Shown in pieces: positions 44,987 to 55,829 of a stretch of DNA of 64,000 bases. The position numbers and the translations under genes are program-made. A model generated the notes under the pieces. The model did no database searches. It had not been told where the DNA came from and saw only the letters and a program-made list of their open reading frames with translations. How positions within the stretch are numbered: position 1 is the stretch's first letter; the number at the start of each line of letters is the position of its first letter. The stretch is from Nicotiana tabacum (Eukaryota > Streptophyta > Magnoliopsida > Solanales > Solanaceae): the NCBI RefSeq assembly GCF_000715075.1, contig NC_134095.1, positions 61,314,419-61,378,418 of the forward strand. The letters are read 5' to 3'.

Positions 44987-45913
44987 TCAAGTGTGACGAC
45001 CCAGCCAGTCGTCTTTAGAATTTATGCCCCGTCTCCCCATTAACTGCTTCCCCTAAGTTCATTTCTGCTATTCTATTTTGCCGGGACATTCGGTGTTGGG
45101 ATTCGGAGTGTTTTGGGACACTTAGTCCCTAAATAAGAGCTTAAGTGTTGAAAAAATGGTCTGTAATCGGAACAGTGTGAAGATGGCCTCAGAATGGAAA
45201 TCCGATGGTTCCGTTAGCTCCATTAGGTGATTTTGGGGTTGGGAGCGTGTTCGGAATATATTTTGGAAGTCCGTAGCTCATTTAGGCTAGAAATGCCGAA
45301 AGTTAGTATTTTGTCAAATTCCGGTTGATAGGTTAAATTTTGATCCAAGGGTCGGAACGGAATTCCGGAAGTTGCTGTAGCTTCGTTAGATGATTTAGGA
45401 TATGCGTGCAAAATTTCAAGTCATTCAGACATGTTTTGGTTGGGTTTTTAATCGAATGTGTGTTTTGAAGTTTCTAAAAGAACTTAGGCTTGAAGTTGAT
45501 GTAATTCGATGATTTTAGTGTTAGTCGAGGTGTTTTGATGATTGGAACAAGTTTGCATAATGTTTTAGGATGCGTTGGTGCTTTTGGTTGAGGTCCGGGG
45601 GGCCTCGGGTGTGTTTCGGGTGAGTTTTGAGCAAGTACGGACACCCCGGAACTTAGAAAAATGGAGGTGGCAGCAGTGGAGACGCGGACCGCGCTCCTTT
45701 TCGCGCTGGGCGCGCGACCGCGCCCGGGAAGATCTGCATGCTGCTGGTTCTACTTCAGAAGCTCATATATTTTGATCAACACAGAATTTTGAATCCTGTC
45801 ACTGCAGACAAATTGCTGCGCGGCCACGACCATTTTTGTGCGGTCAGCACTCCCTGGGCGCGGACCGCGGTCAGTTTTGTGCTGTCAGCACTGTCGGAAT
45901 CCGAGGGGTACTC

Positions 45914-45921
45914 TATAAATA
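45914..45921 (+). promoter_or_regulatory. TATA box, 5' LTR of D
   Basis: CTCTATAAATACGAGG is the clearest TATA box in any LTR here. Donor-like sites follow at 94 and 507 nt. Confidence 0.65.
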
Positions 45922-46420
45922 CGAGGTTTTGGGTTTTATTTGATATTTTGATCTATAGAGCTCGGATTTTGGCGATTCTTTGAAGGTTTTTCAAGAAATT
46001 GGTCGGGGTAAGTGATTCTAACTCAGATTTGGTTAGAATACATGAATATACCATTAAATTCATCATTTAATTAGTGATTTGAGATAGAATTTGGGAAGAA
46101 AATTGTGGAATCTTTCAAAAATATAAAATGAAAATTTGAAGGACCAAATGGTGTCGGAATTGGATAAATTTGGTATGGTTAGACTAGTGAGAGTACGAGG
46201 TTTCTGGAAATGTAAATTTTATTCGATTCCGAGACATTGGCCTGAGGGGCATTTTGGTCATTTTACCTATTTTCGTGCCTTAGCTTTGATTTTAATAGTG
46301 GAACTAGTTACTTGCGATGTTATTTACAATATGTAATTGGTTTGAATAGATTTGGGCCACTCGGAGTCGGATACTCGTGGCAAGGGCATTGTTTCTTAGC
46401 GATTTTTGTACCGGTTCGAG

Positions 46421-47418
46421 GTAAGTGGCTTGTCTAACCTTGTGTGGGGGACCTTTCCCCTTAGGATGTGCTATATTTGATAATTGAAATGCCCTGTACG
46501 TGAGGTGACGAGCGCGTACTTGAGCTAATTGTTGAAAATCCGATTTTTCCTTAAGTATTTCAATTGAGTTCTTTCCTTGTTTTATGCTACTTGTGAATTT
46601 AGCATGTTGGTAGTCTAGAAAGGCATGTTTAGTTGACTTAATTGCCTATTTGCTTAAATTGCCTGAATTGCATTACGTGAAGCATGTTGGGCTAGAAGTA
46701 AATATTTACTTGGTACGAAATTAGCGTTTAATTTAATATTCTTGTGTTGTTGCTCTGTGTTTTACTTTGGGACTACGGGTTAGATTCACGGGAGATTCCC
46801 CCTGCACATTTACTTTGGGACTACGGGTTAGAGTCCCGGGAGATCCCCGACACATATATTGAGGATACTAAGAGATCCTCGGGATACCAAGAGATCCCTG
46901 GTTGATATTGAGGATACCAAGAGATCCTCGGGATACCAAGAGATCCCTAGTACATATTGAGGATACCAAGAGATCCTCGGGATACCAAGAGATCCCTGGT
47001 TGATATTGAGGATACCAAGAGATCCCTAGTACATATTGAGGATACAAAGAGATTCTCGAGATACCAAGAGATCCCTGGCTTATATTGAGGATACCAAGAG
47101 ATCCTCGGGATACCAAGAGATCCCTAGTACATGACGAGGATACTAAGAGATCCTCGGGATACTTAGAGATCCCCGGTTACTTTCCTTATGGTTTGCTTTC
47201 ATCATTGTTTCCGTTATTGTACTCTTATTATCCTGCATAGATTCTTACTGTAGGTTCTCAATTGCACTGCTTATCTTATCCTGACATCTTTATATTTTAT
47301 ATAACCTCAGTAGGGCCCTGACCTTCCTCGTCACTACCCAACCGAGATTAGGCTTGGCACTTACTGAGTACCGCTGCGGTGTACTCATGCTACTCTTCTG
47401 CACATTTTTGTTGTGCAG
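46421..47418 (+). other. Candidate LTR leader intron (998 nt), 5' LTR of D
   Basis: CGAG/GTAAGTGG to CACATTTTTGTTGTGCAG, with a strong pyrimidine tract before the AG. The minisatellite lies inside. Confidence 0.45.
46855..47180. repeat. 48-bp minisatellite, 7 units, 5' LTR of D
   Basis: Each unit reads GAGGATACCAAGAGATCC then TCGGGATACCAAGAGATCCC, two halves of one another, so the array also has a period near 24. Preceded by two copies of TTTACTTTGGGACTACGGGTT. The antisense ORFs across it are repeat shadows. Confidence 0.88.
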
Positions 47419-47840
47419 ATCCAGGTACATCTGAGCAAGCATACCGCCAGTAGTTGTCAGGGAGAATTATTGGAGATTGAGGTATACATCTGCTACGTCC
47501 GCAAATCCGCAAAGTCTTCTTCTCATTCCATCCCTAGTTGTTAGCTGTTATTTCGATTCCTCTCTTTGTATTAGACAAATTCTGGTGACTAGAGCAGTGT
47601 TAGACTTCTTATAACCTATGTTGCCTGTGGGATTCCGGGTTTTGGGATGTTACTTTCAGGAGTTGTGTATTCAGTGTATGTGCCAAGCGGCATCGTTATA
47701 CACTTCCTTTTCTATTTAGTGTTTGTTTACTGTTTTTACTTCGAATTGTTAAATTCCGCAATGTGTTAGGCTTACCTAGTCGCGAAGACTGGGTGCCGTC
47801 ATGACATGCTCACAATTGGTGAACCAGGGTCGTGACAAGT

Positions 47841-47852
47841 TGGTATCAGAGC
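47841..47852 (+). other. Primer binding site (tRNA-iMet), chromovirus D
   Basis: TGGTATCAGAGC, a perfect match to the plant initiator-Met primer site, three bases after the LTR. Confidence 0.92.
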
Positions 47853-48059
47853 TCTAGGTTCATAGGAGTCACGGGGCATAGGCCGGTTTATTAGAGTCTC
47901 GCTGATCGGTATGGAGATGTCTGTACTTATCTACGAGAGGCTATGTAACCGTTAGGAAAATTCTACTTCATTTCATTTCTTATCGTACGTCATTTATTCA
48001 GTTTGGAGCTTATATCATATGTTCTTTTTGCATTCACTCATGTATTGAAATTGCGCACT

Positions 48060-49330
48060 CGGTATCAATTTTGCGCCGATGGTTCGTGATGCTACAGAAG
48101 GATTATAAGGGAGCCAAAAATTTACTCAACCGTTGTTACCGCGTGTCATCCATATCGATAATGCAGAAGTATTGAGAGATCATTCAATTGTGCACATGGG
48201 GGTGCAATAAGTTCTGACATCTGGTTGATAAGTACGGTCTTAAGAAGGTTTACTTAATTGCCTAATCGTCGCAGTAATGGTAGAGTCACGAGGTGGACGT
48301 AGATCTGAAGATAGTTGGTGGTAATAGGGACTATGTGGTACGTATGAGATGTCTATCTAGCGAAGGGTACAACTAGCAACCGAGATGCTGGAGGAAGTGA
48401 GTTTAACTGTCCTAAGAAGGACATATGCCAAACGAATGGCTTGGGGTGTCTCATGATGGTGACATACGAGCGATAAAGGTTAGTATTGTGGAGTATCAAG
48501 ATGTATCTTATGGCCTTGCACCAAGTGAAGAGAGTTCACTATCAACGATCAAATTGTGGGTCATGTGTCATATCAGATTTGGCATGAGGTGTATTTATGT
48601 GGTATCCAAAAGTTCTCTGAAACTTGTATATGAGTAGGAGCTGAGATTTGTATGGGATGATGTGGGGACTTTCGATGTTCCTATGTCCATAATGATTCTA
48701 CATTCAGTATCAGCAGGGAAATGAAAACAATTTTAGAATACTCGTAGTGCTCCAGTTAATCAGGGCACTCTTATGGGACACTTATCTTTTAAATGCATCA
48801 CTAGCATGGGGTTACTTAAATGGTTATTCTAGTTATCCGGCACAGACTCAGTATGAGCAGCCGAACAGTAGATGGGTTGTTATGAATGTAGTGATACTAG
48901 AAACATCATGAGAAATTATCCCAAACTTGGGAGAAACCTATTTCATCAGATCATACAGTCAACACACTCCATTATAGTTACTAATCTACATACGCTACAA
49001 GATAGAGATGGAGAATAAACGGGCAGATGGCGCCTAAGAGGTGGATGCCCGACCCATTGATATAATTGCTATAGTGTGGCTGAGGCCACTATACCAGATG
49101 ATGTCATTACAAGTACAATTCTGATTGTTACAAAAATGATATTTTTTTTTCTTCCTTAACTTGATTTGATTTTGAAAATTTAGGCGAGTCCTCTTAATAT
49201 GCTCCACTCATGAGTGAGCTTCGTAATCCTGAAATCTACTTATGTGAATACTCGCGTTGGGCTATTATATGGAGATAGCTATCCCTATCATTGTATGTGG
49301 TGATTTTCTTTGACGGAAATTATTGAAAAG
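48060..49330 (+). pseudogene. Strongly decayed gag/protease-like interior of D
   Basis: No long frame survives. The clearest landmark is near 48880-48940, where one frame reads CYECSDTRNIMRN and a Tyr at the last zinc position, a CCHC knuckle with His and the last Cys replaced. Around 49075-49125 PDDVITSTILIV resembles the linker before the protease. Much of the rest is unreadable. The extent of decay far exceeds that of the LTRs of the same element, which argues that this part came from a different, older source. Confidence 0.5.
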
Positions 49331-50121
49331 AAGAAAGAAAGGAAATGAAAAAAAATTTCAGTTGACACAATGTGCAAATACTTGTGATTCAGAGTTGAGG
49401 GTGATATCCTCAAATAATTATATAATGTGAAATATTTTAAACCGAGCTACAAGCTGCGGTGGATGTTATATAAGGACAAGGTCCTGGTAGTGAAAAGTTT
49501 ATGTTTAAAATTCTCCTTTTATGAAATTAAAATTTTTGGTACTATATTTTAAATGGGAGTCATGCTTATTGGGCTTATTTGACAATTCTTGTATATTTTT
49601 TGTTCATATTCAACCATTTTTTTTGTGCTGTAAACGTTGAGCTCTAGCCTATGAGATGAGCGCCCATGTGGCGTTTAATGTGACTCGTTAATTTGGGTAA
49701 GTAATTATGAGGTCTCAATGCCTCGTTGTGAGTAAAGTGGAGGTCTGAAATAAGATGTTTGTTAACATAAGGTTAATTGGCAATGTTGTGATTTATGAAC
49801 AACTATTATGGCCAGAGACATGGTTATTAGCACACAGATGATGTGTTTCATGTCCAGATATCAGCATGATAATGCGATGCTTATAATGATGAGATTAGTG
49901 TTATTGATATATACATTGTGGTGTTTCATTGGGTTGTGGATGTGTTGTTAGTAGTTGTTTTGGTGTTACTCTGGCAGGTGGATAAACCCAAATACAGGGG
50001 AGGCTCTGCCGAAATTTCAAAAAAATAAAATAAAATAAATAAATTTGGAAGTTAGAAAAATTGAGACCTTAAGATGTGCGAAGAAAGAGATAAGCTACGT
50101 CGTGTATTTGAGGATGAATGA
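49331..50121. other. Unassigned interior of D, likely 3' part of another element
   Basis: No coding signal. It leads without a break into the purine tract and foreign LTR start at 50122, so it is probably the 3' untranslated end of the element that supplied them. Confidence 0.4.
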
Positions 50122-50290
50122 CCCTAAGTGGGGGAGAATGTAACAACCCGGAGGAATAATTTCGAAGTATTTAAGCATTATTAAAAGTTTAAGTGTGTTG
50201 AAATAAGACTAATGCAGTGTGATGATGTGGAATTCGTATCCTATGACGAATGGCAGATTTTGAAGTTTGGGTCCTGTCCTAAGGTTATGG
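50122..50290 (+). repeat. Foreign purine tract and LTR start inside D
   Basis: CTAAGTGGGGGAGAA is followed by TGTAACAACCCGGAGG, the layout of a purine tract plus LTR start, but the LTR text differs from D's own TGTGACGACCCAGCC. About 155 bp of this LTR are present before RT codons of D begin near 50303. Confidence 0.65.
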
Positions 50291-50302
50291 ACTAAGGATG
50301 AG

Positions 50303-50940
50303 GTGAAACCTTCAGTTAAGTTGAAGGATCAGTTACAGGAATTTGCTTGATAAAGGTTTTATTCGGCCTAGTCTATCGCCTTGGGGTGCTCCTGTTTTGT
50401 TGGTAAAGAAAAAAAAGGGGTGCTTCTATGCGTATGGGTATTGATCGACAGTTGAACAAAGCTATAGTGAAGAACCGTTATCCTTTGCCTCGTATTGATG
50501 ATTTATTTGTCCAGCTTCAGGGCGCACAGATGTTTTCTAAGATTGACATGCGCTCAGGTTTCTATCAGTTGAAGATTCGGGAATCCAGATATCCCGAATA
50601 CTGCTTTCAGGACTCGGTATGGCCATTACGAGTTCCTTGTTATGTCATTTGGGCTGACCAACGCCCCAGTAGCCTTTATGCATTTGATGCACAGTGTGTT
50701 CCGGCCATATCTTGACTCATTCGTCATTCTCTTTATTGATGATATTCTGGTGTATTCCCGGAGTCGGGAAGATCATGAGCAACACCTGGGAAATGTGCTT
50801 CAGACTTTGAGAGAGAAGAAGTTATATGCTTAGTTCTCGAAATGTGAGTTCTGGTTGTATTACGTGGCATTCTTAGGCCACGTGGTATCGAGTGAGGGTA
50901 TTCGGGTGGATCTAAAGAAAGTAGAAGCAGTGCAAAGAGA
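50303..50940 (+). pseudogene. Reverse transcriptase fragment of chromovirus D
   Basis: The frame reads VKLKDQLQE, then after stops [13 protein letters not shown], then [22 protein letters not shown] and [14 protein letters not shown] shift near 50600 moves to [13 protein letters not shown] and the active site FIDD (50732-50743). A TAG follows KLYA at about 50831. The domain ends at VEAV, where the sequence jumps to text that normally follows RNase H, so RNase H is deleted. Confidence 0.88.
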
Positions 50941-50943
50941 CTT

Positions 50944-52154
50944 ATGGCAATGGATGTTCAGGCCTTAGTCAACCAGTTTGTGAGATTGGACCTTTCGAAG
51001 CCCAGTCGAGTCCTAGCTTGTGTGGTTTCTTGGTCTTCCTTGTTTGACCGTATCAGGGAGCGGATCACCATGGACTTTATAGTTGGGATCCCACGGACTT
51101 TAAGAAGGTTCGATGCTATTTGGGTGATTGTGGATCGGCTGATCAAGTCCGCTCACTTTATTCCTGTGTGTACTACTTATTCCTCAGAGCGGTTGGCGGA
51201 GATCTATATCCGGGAGATTGTTCGTCTGCATGGTATCCCAATTTCCATCATTTCAGATAGAGGTACTCAGTTCACATCGCGGTTCTAGAGGGTCGTTCAT
51301 CATGAGTTAGGTACTCGGGTAGAGTTGAGTATAACATTTCACCCTCAGACGGACGGACAGTCTGAGCGCACTATTCAGATTCTTGAGGATATGCTCCGCG
51401 CGTGTGTGATTGAGTTTGGAGGATCTTGGGATAAGTTCTTGCCATTGGCGGAGTTTGCTTACAACAACAGCTATCAGTCCAGTATACAGATGGCACCGTA
51501 TACAGCTTTATATGGGAGACGGTGTAGATCTCTGGTGGGTTGGTTTGAGCCGGGCGAGGCTAGATTATTGGGCACGGACTTAGTTCAGGGTGCCTTGGAA
51601 AAGGTTAAGGTGATTCAAGACAGACTCCGTACAGCCTAGTCCAGACAGAAGAGTTACGCGGACAGGAAAGTTCGTGATGTTTCCTATATGGTTGATGAGC
51701 GGGTTCTGCTTTGGGTTTCGCCTATGAAGGGCGTTATGAGATTTGGGAAGAAAGGGAAGTTGAGTCCGAGGTTTATTGGCCCTTTTGAGATATTGAGGCG
51801 AGTTGGGGGGTTGCTTATGAGCTTGCCTTACCTCCCAGCTTGGCAGGAGTGCATCCAGTATTTCATGTATCGATGCTCCGGAGGTATCACGATGACCCGT
51901 CGCACGTGTTGGATTTCAATTTAGTCCGGCTGGACAAGGATCTATCCTATGTTGAGGAGCCAGTGGCAATATTAGACAGGCAAGTCCGAAAGCTCAGGTC
52001 AAAGGATATAACTTCAGTAAAGTTTCAGTGGCGGGGTCAGCCGGCCAAGGAGGCGACTTGGGAGACCGAGCGGGATATGCGCAGCCGATACCCTCATCTT
52101 TTTGCTACTTCAGATATGTTCTCTATGCTCGTTCGAGGACGAACGAATGTTTAA
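50944..52154 (+). pseudogene. Integrase core and chromodomain of D; zinc domain deleted
   Basis: The frame 50944-51288 starts [21 protein letters not shown] and at DRIRER passes straight to ITMDFIVG, so the H2C2 zinc domain is missing. GAGCG is shared at the two deletion edges (compare element A at 10662 and 11031). SDRGTQF and QSERTIQ keep the catalytic Asp and Glu, but a TAG at about 51286 splits them. 51688-52154 gives the GPFEI..VGG fold and the chromodomain (ILDRQVRKLRSK, FQWRGQPAKEATWE, DMRSRYPHLF). Stop near 51638. Confidence 0.87.
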
Positions 52155-52165
52155 GTGTAGGAGGA
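52152..52165 (+). other. Polypurine tract, chromovirus D
   Basis: TAAGTGTAGGAGGA lies directly before the LTR start; weaker than the tracts of A and C because of two T residues. Confidence 0.6.
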
Positions 52166-53190
52166 TGTGACGATCCAGCCGGTCGTCTTTGGAATTTATG
52201 CCCCGTCTCCCCATTATCTGCTTCCCCTAAGTTCATTTCTGCTATTCTATTTTGCCGGGACGTTCGGTGTTGGGATTCGGAGTGTTTTGGGACACTTAGT
52301 CCCTAAATAAGAGCTTAAGTGTTGAAAAAATGGTCCGTAATCGGAACAGTGTGAAGATGGCCTCGGAATGGAAATTCGATGGTTCTGTTAGCTCCGTTAG
52401 GTAATTTCGGGGTTGGGAGCTTGTTCGGAATATATTTTGGAAGTCCGTAGCTCATTTAGGCTAGAAATGCCGAAAGTTAGTATTTTGACAAATTCCGGTT
52501 GATAGGTTAAATTTTGATCCAAGGGTCGGAACGGAATTCCGGAAGTTGCTGTAGCTTCGTTAGATGATTTAGGATATGCGTGCAAAATTTCAAGTCATTC
52601 GGACATGTTTTGGTCGGGTTTTTGATCGAATGTGTGTTTTGAAGTTTCTAAAAGAACTTAGGCTTGAAGTTGATGTAATTCGATGATTTTAGTGTTAGTC
52701 AAGGTATTTTGATGATTGGAACAAGTTTGCATAATGTTTTAGGATGCGTTGGTGCTTTTGGTTGAGGTCTGGGGGGCCTCGAGTGTGTTTCGGGTGAGTT
52801 TTGAGCAAGAACGGACACCCCGAAACTTTGTAAAATGGAGGTGGCAGCAGTGGAGACGCGGACCGCGCTCCTTTTCGCGCTGGGCGCGCGGCCGCGCCCG
52901 GGAAGATCTGCAGGCTGCTGGTTCTATTCGGAAGCTCATATCTTTTGATCAACACGGAACTTTGAGGTGATTCAAAAACAAAAGTTGTAGAACTTTGAAT
53001 CTAGTTTTCGGAAACATATTATAATAGGCATTTGGACATTTGTAGAGAAAGTTACGGCCTAAATAGTGAAGCCTGTCACTGCAGTCAAATTGATGCGCGG
53101 CCGCGACCATTTTTGTGCGGTTAGCACTCCCTGGGCGCGGACCGCGGTCATTTTTGTGCGGTCAGCACTGTCGGAATCCGAGGGGTACTC

Positions 53191-53198
53191 TATAAATA
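53191..53198 (+). promoter_or_regulatory. TATA box, 3' LTR of D
   Basis: CTCTATAAATATGAG, counterpart of the box at 45914. A transcript from here would read into the flanking DNA at 55079. Confidence 0.55.
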
Positions 53199-53685
53199 TG
53201 AGTTTTTGGGTTTTATTTGATATTTTGACCTATAGAGCTCGGATTTTGGCGATTTTTCGAAGGTTTTTCAAGAAATTGGTCGGGGTAAGTGATTCTAACT
53301 CAGATTTGGTTAGAATACATGAATATACCATTGAATTAGTGATTTGAGATAGAATTTGGGAAGAAAATTGTGGAATCTTTCAAAAATATAAAATGAAGAT
53401 TTGAAGGACCAAATGGTGTCGGAATTGGATAAATTTGGTATGGTTAGACTCGTGAGAGTACAAGATTTCTAGAAAGATAAAATTTATTCGATTCCGAGTC
53501 ATTGGACTGAGGAGCATTTTGGTCATTTTACCTATTTTCGCGCCTTATCTTTGATTTTAATAGTGGAACTAGTTACTTGCGATGTTATTTACAATATGTA
53601 ATTGGTTTGAATAGATTTGGGCCACTCGGAGTCGGATACTCGTGGCAAGCGCATTGTTTCTTAGCGATTTTTGTACCGGTTCGAG

Positions 53686-54653
53686 GTAAGTGGCTTGTCT
53701 AACCTTGTGTGGGGGACCTTTCCCCTTAGGATGTGCTATATTTGAAAATTGAAATGCCCTGTACGTGAGGTGACGAGCGCGTACTTGAGATAATTGTTGA
53801 AAATCCGATTTTTCCTTAAGTATTTCAATTGAGTTCTTTCCTTGTTTTATGCTACTTGTGAATTTAGCATGTTGCTAGTCTAGAAAGGCATGTTTAGTTG
53901 ACTTAATTGCCTATTTGCTTAAATTGCCTGAATTGCATTACGTGAAGCATGTTGGTCTAGAAGTAAATGTTTACTTGGTACGAAATTAGCGTTTAATTTA
54001 ATATTCTTGTGTTGCTGCTCTGTGTTTTACTTTGGGACTACGGGTTAGATTCCCGGGAGATTCCCCCTGCACATTTACTTTGGGACTATGGGTTAGAGCC
54101 CTGGGAGATCCCCGGCACATATATTGAGGATACCAAGAGATCCTCGGGATACCAAGAGATCCCTGGTTGATATTGAGGATACCAAGAGATCCTCGGGATA
54201 CCAAGAGATCCCTAGTACATATTGAGGATACCAAGAGATCATCGGGATACCAAGAGATCCCTGGTTGATATTGAGGATACCAAGAGATCCTCGGGATACC
54301 AAGAGATCCCTGGCTTATATTGAGGATACCAAGAGATCCTCGGGATACCAAGAGATCCCTAGTACATGACGAGGATACTAAGAGATCCTCGGGATACTTA
54401 GAGATCCCCGGTTACTTTCTTTATGGTTTGCTTTCATCATTGTTTCCGTTATTGTGCTCTTATTATCCTGCATAGATTCTTACTGTAGGTTCTCAATTGC
54501 ACTACTTATCTTATCCCGACATCTTTATTTTTTATATAACCTCAGTAGGGCCCCGACCTTCCTCGTCACTACCCAACCGAGGTTAGGCTTGGCACTTACT
54601 GAGTACCGCTGTGGTGTACTCATACTACTCTTCTGCACACTTTTGTTGTGCAG
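53686..54653 (+). other. Candidate LTR leader intron (968 nt), 3' LTR of D
   Basis: CGAG/GTAAGTGG to CTTTTGTTGTGCAG. It differs from the 5' LTR intron mainly by one fewer minisatellite unit, and both splice-like sites are unchanged. Confidence 0.45.
54120..54410. repeat. 48-bp minisatellite, 6 units, 3' LTR of D
   Basis: Same unit as at 46855-47180, one unit fewer and more regular. The copy number changed after insertion, since LTRs are identical when they insert. Confidence 0.88.
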
Positions 54654-55078
54654 ATCCAGGTACATCTGAGCAGGCATACCGCCAGTAGCTGTCAGGGAGC
54701 ATTATTGGAGACTTGAGGTATACATATGCTACGTCCGCAGATCCGCAAAGTCTCTTTCTCATTCCATCCCAAGTTGTTAGCTGTTATTTCGATTCCTCTC
54801 TTTGTATTAGACAAATTCTGGTGACTAGAGCAGTGTTAGACTTTTTGTAACCTGTGTTTCCCGTGGGATTCTGGGTTTTGGGATGTTACTTTCAGGAGTT
54901 GTGTATTCAGTGTATGTGCCAAGCGGCATCGTTATACACTTCCTTTTCTATTTAGTGTTTGTTTACTGTTTTTACTTCGAACTGTTAAATTCCGCAATGT
55001 GTTAGGCTTACCTAGTCGCGAAGACTAGGTGCCGTCATGACAGGCTCACAGTTGGTGAACCAGGGTCGTGACATCAAG

Positions 55079-55829
55079 GCCCGGGAAATGCTTGTTTCAA
55101 GGAGGGTCCGCCCAACCAAGAGTTAAACTCTACTCCCAAATATCCCTAACTAATAATGATTCATTATTTCCCACATGTTTAAGTGCCAATGAGGCACTTT
55201 TAATGCAAACTGATTACCATAACATTACCATACCGTAGAAGTATATACCCCTCTCAATAGAGCCAAACAGAATGCCATGATAACACAAAGTGATTTATTT
55301 ACACTATCATGTTTCCAAACCAAGTGATTGACTAACATATTAACAAATCAAAGGGTTGAGTTTCAGACACATATAGAAGCATGGACATTGTTATGTTACC
55401 ATTGGACAATCGGCATCTAAGATCGGGTAATCATGAAGGTAAAAGAAAAAGCATACAGTTCATCCCTTCAACAGTTAATGAATGCAAGTGTATTTTCCTA
55501 TACATCCTCTTAATTAGACCGAAAAGCATTGATTGTGTAAACTCAAGTCTACTTTTATCTTTTACAAGTTCATGAGATTACTGAAAGCTTTGAAAGTATC
55601 AACCAAGGTTTCAAACAGATAGTCATAGTTAGAACTTCTACTGATACTGTTAGAGATACCAAAATACACCAGAGTTTCAATCAAGACTACTAGTTTATAA
55701 ATATAGTAGACCTCGTGCCACCGGTCTTTTTATCTCTAAGATCATTGACATGACTACTCTTTTCTAAGAATATTAAACCCTCACTTATGGACAAGTAGAG
55801 TGTTATATTCAAACAGGAACAGTAGGATG
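55079..55829. other. AT-rich flank between D and the Ogre LTR
   Basis: It was continuous with 43601-44991 before D inserted. No ORF with domain signatures; a 64-codon frame at 55381 looks random. Confidence 0.45.

Larger units (their letters stand above)
44992..47837 (+). repeat. 5' LTR of chromovirus D
   Basis: 2846 bp. It holds a CGCG-rich array (45680-45900: CGCGGACCGCG, GGGCGCGCGACCGCGCC), TATAAATA (45914-45921), donor-like GGGGTAAGTG (46008) and GAGGTAAGT (46421), a seven-unit 48-bp minisatellite, CCTCGTCACTAC (47328) and TTTTTGTTGTGCAG (ends 47418). Compared with the 3' LTR it lacks about 100 bp before the second GC-rich segment, near 45790, and has one more minisatellite unit. Confidence 0.9.
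44992..55073 (+). mobile_element. Chromovirus D, mosaic non-autonomous copy with perfect target duplication
   Basis: The element is bounded by TGTGACGACCC at 44992 and GGTCGTGACA at 55073, with tcaag on both sides (44987-44991 and 55074-55078). The two LTRs differ at about 13 of the first 250 bases, nearly all transitions, a moderate age. The interior has a normal Met primer site but then decayed gag-like DNA, a foreign purine tract plus LTR start (about 50122-50290), a partial RT, a jump past RNase H and past the integrase zinc domain, and the integrase core with chromodomain. It must have moved with proteins from another copy, or been remodelled later. Confidence 0.85.
52166..55073 (+). repeat. 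3' LTR of chromovirus D
   Basis: 2908 bp. Same architecture as the 5' LTR: CGCG-rich arrays (52855-52910 and 53090-53170), TATAAATA (53191-53198), second donor-like site (53686), six-unit minisatellite (54120-54410), acceptor-like GTTGTGCAG (54653). It keeps a segment (52970-53075) deleted from the 5' LTR. Confidence 0.9.

Noticed and set aside
46868..54351. Antisense ORFs rich in GILNISQGSLGIP repeats
   Set aside because: Pure translation of the 48-bp minisatellite; the unit is a multiple of three so the frame stays open without selection.
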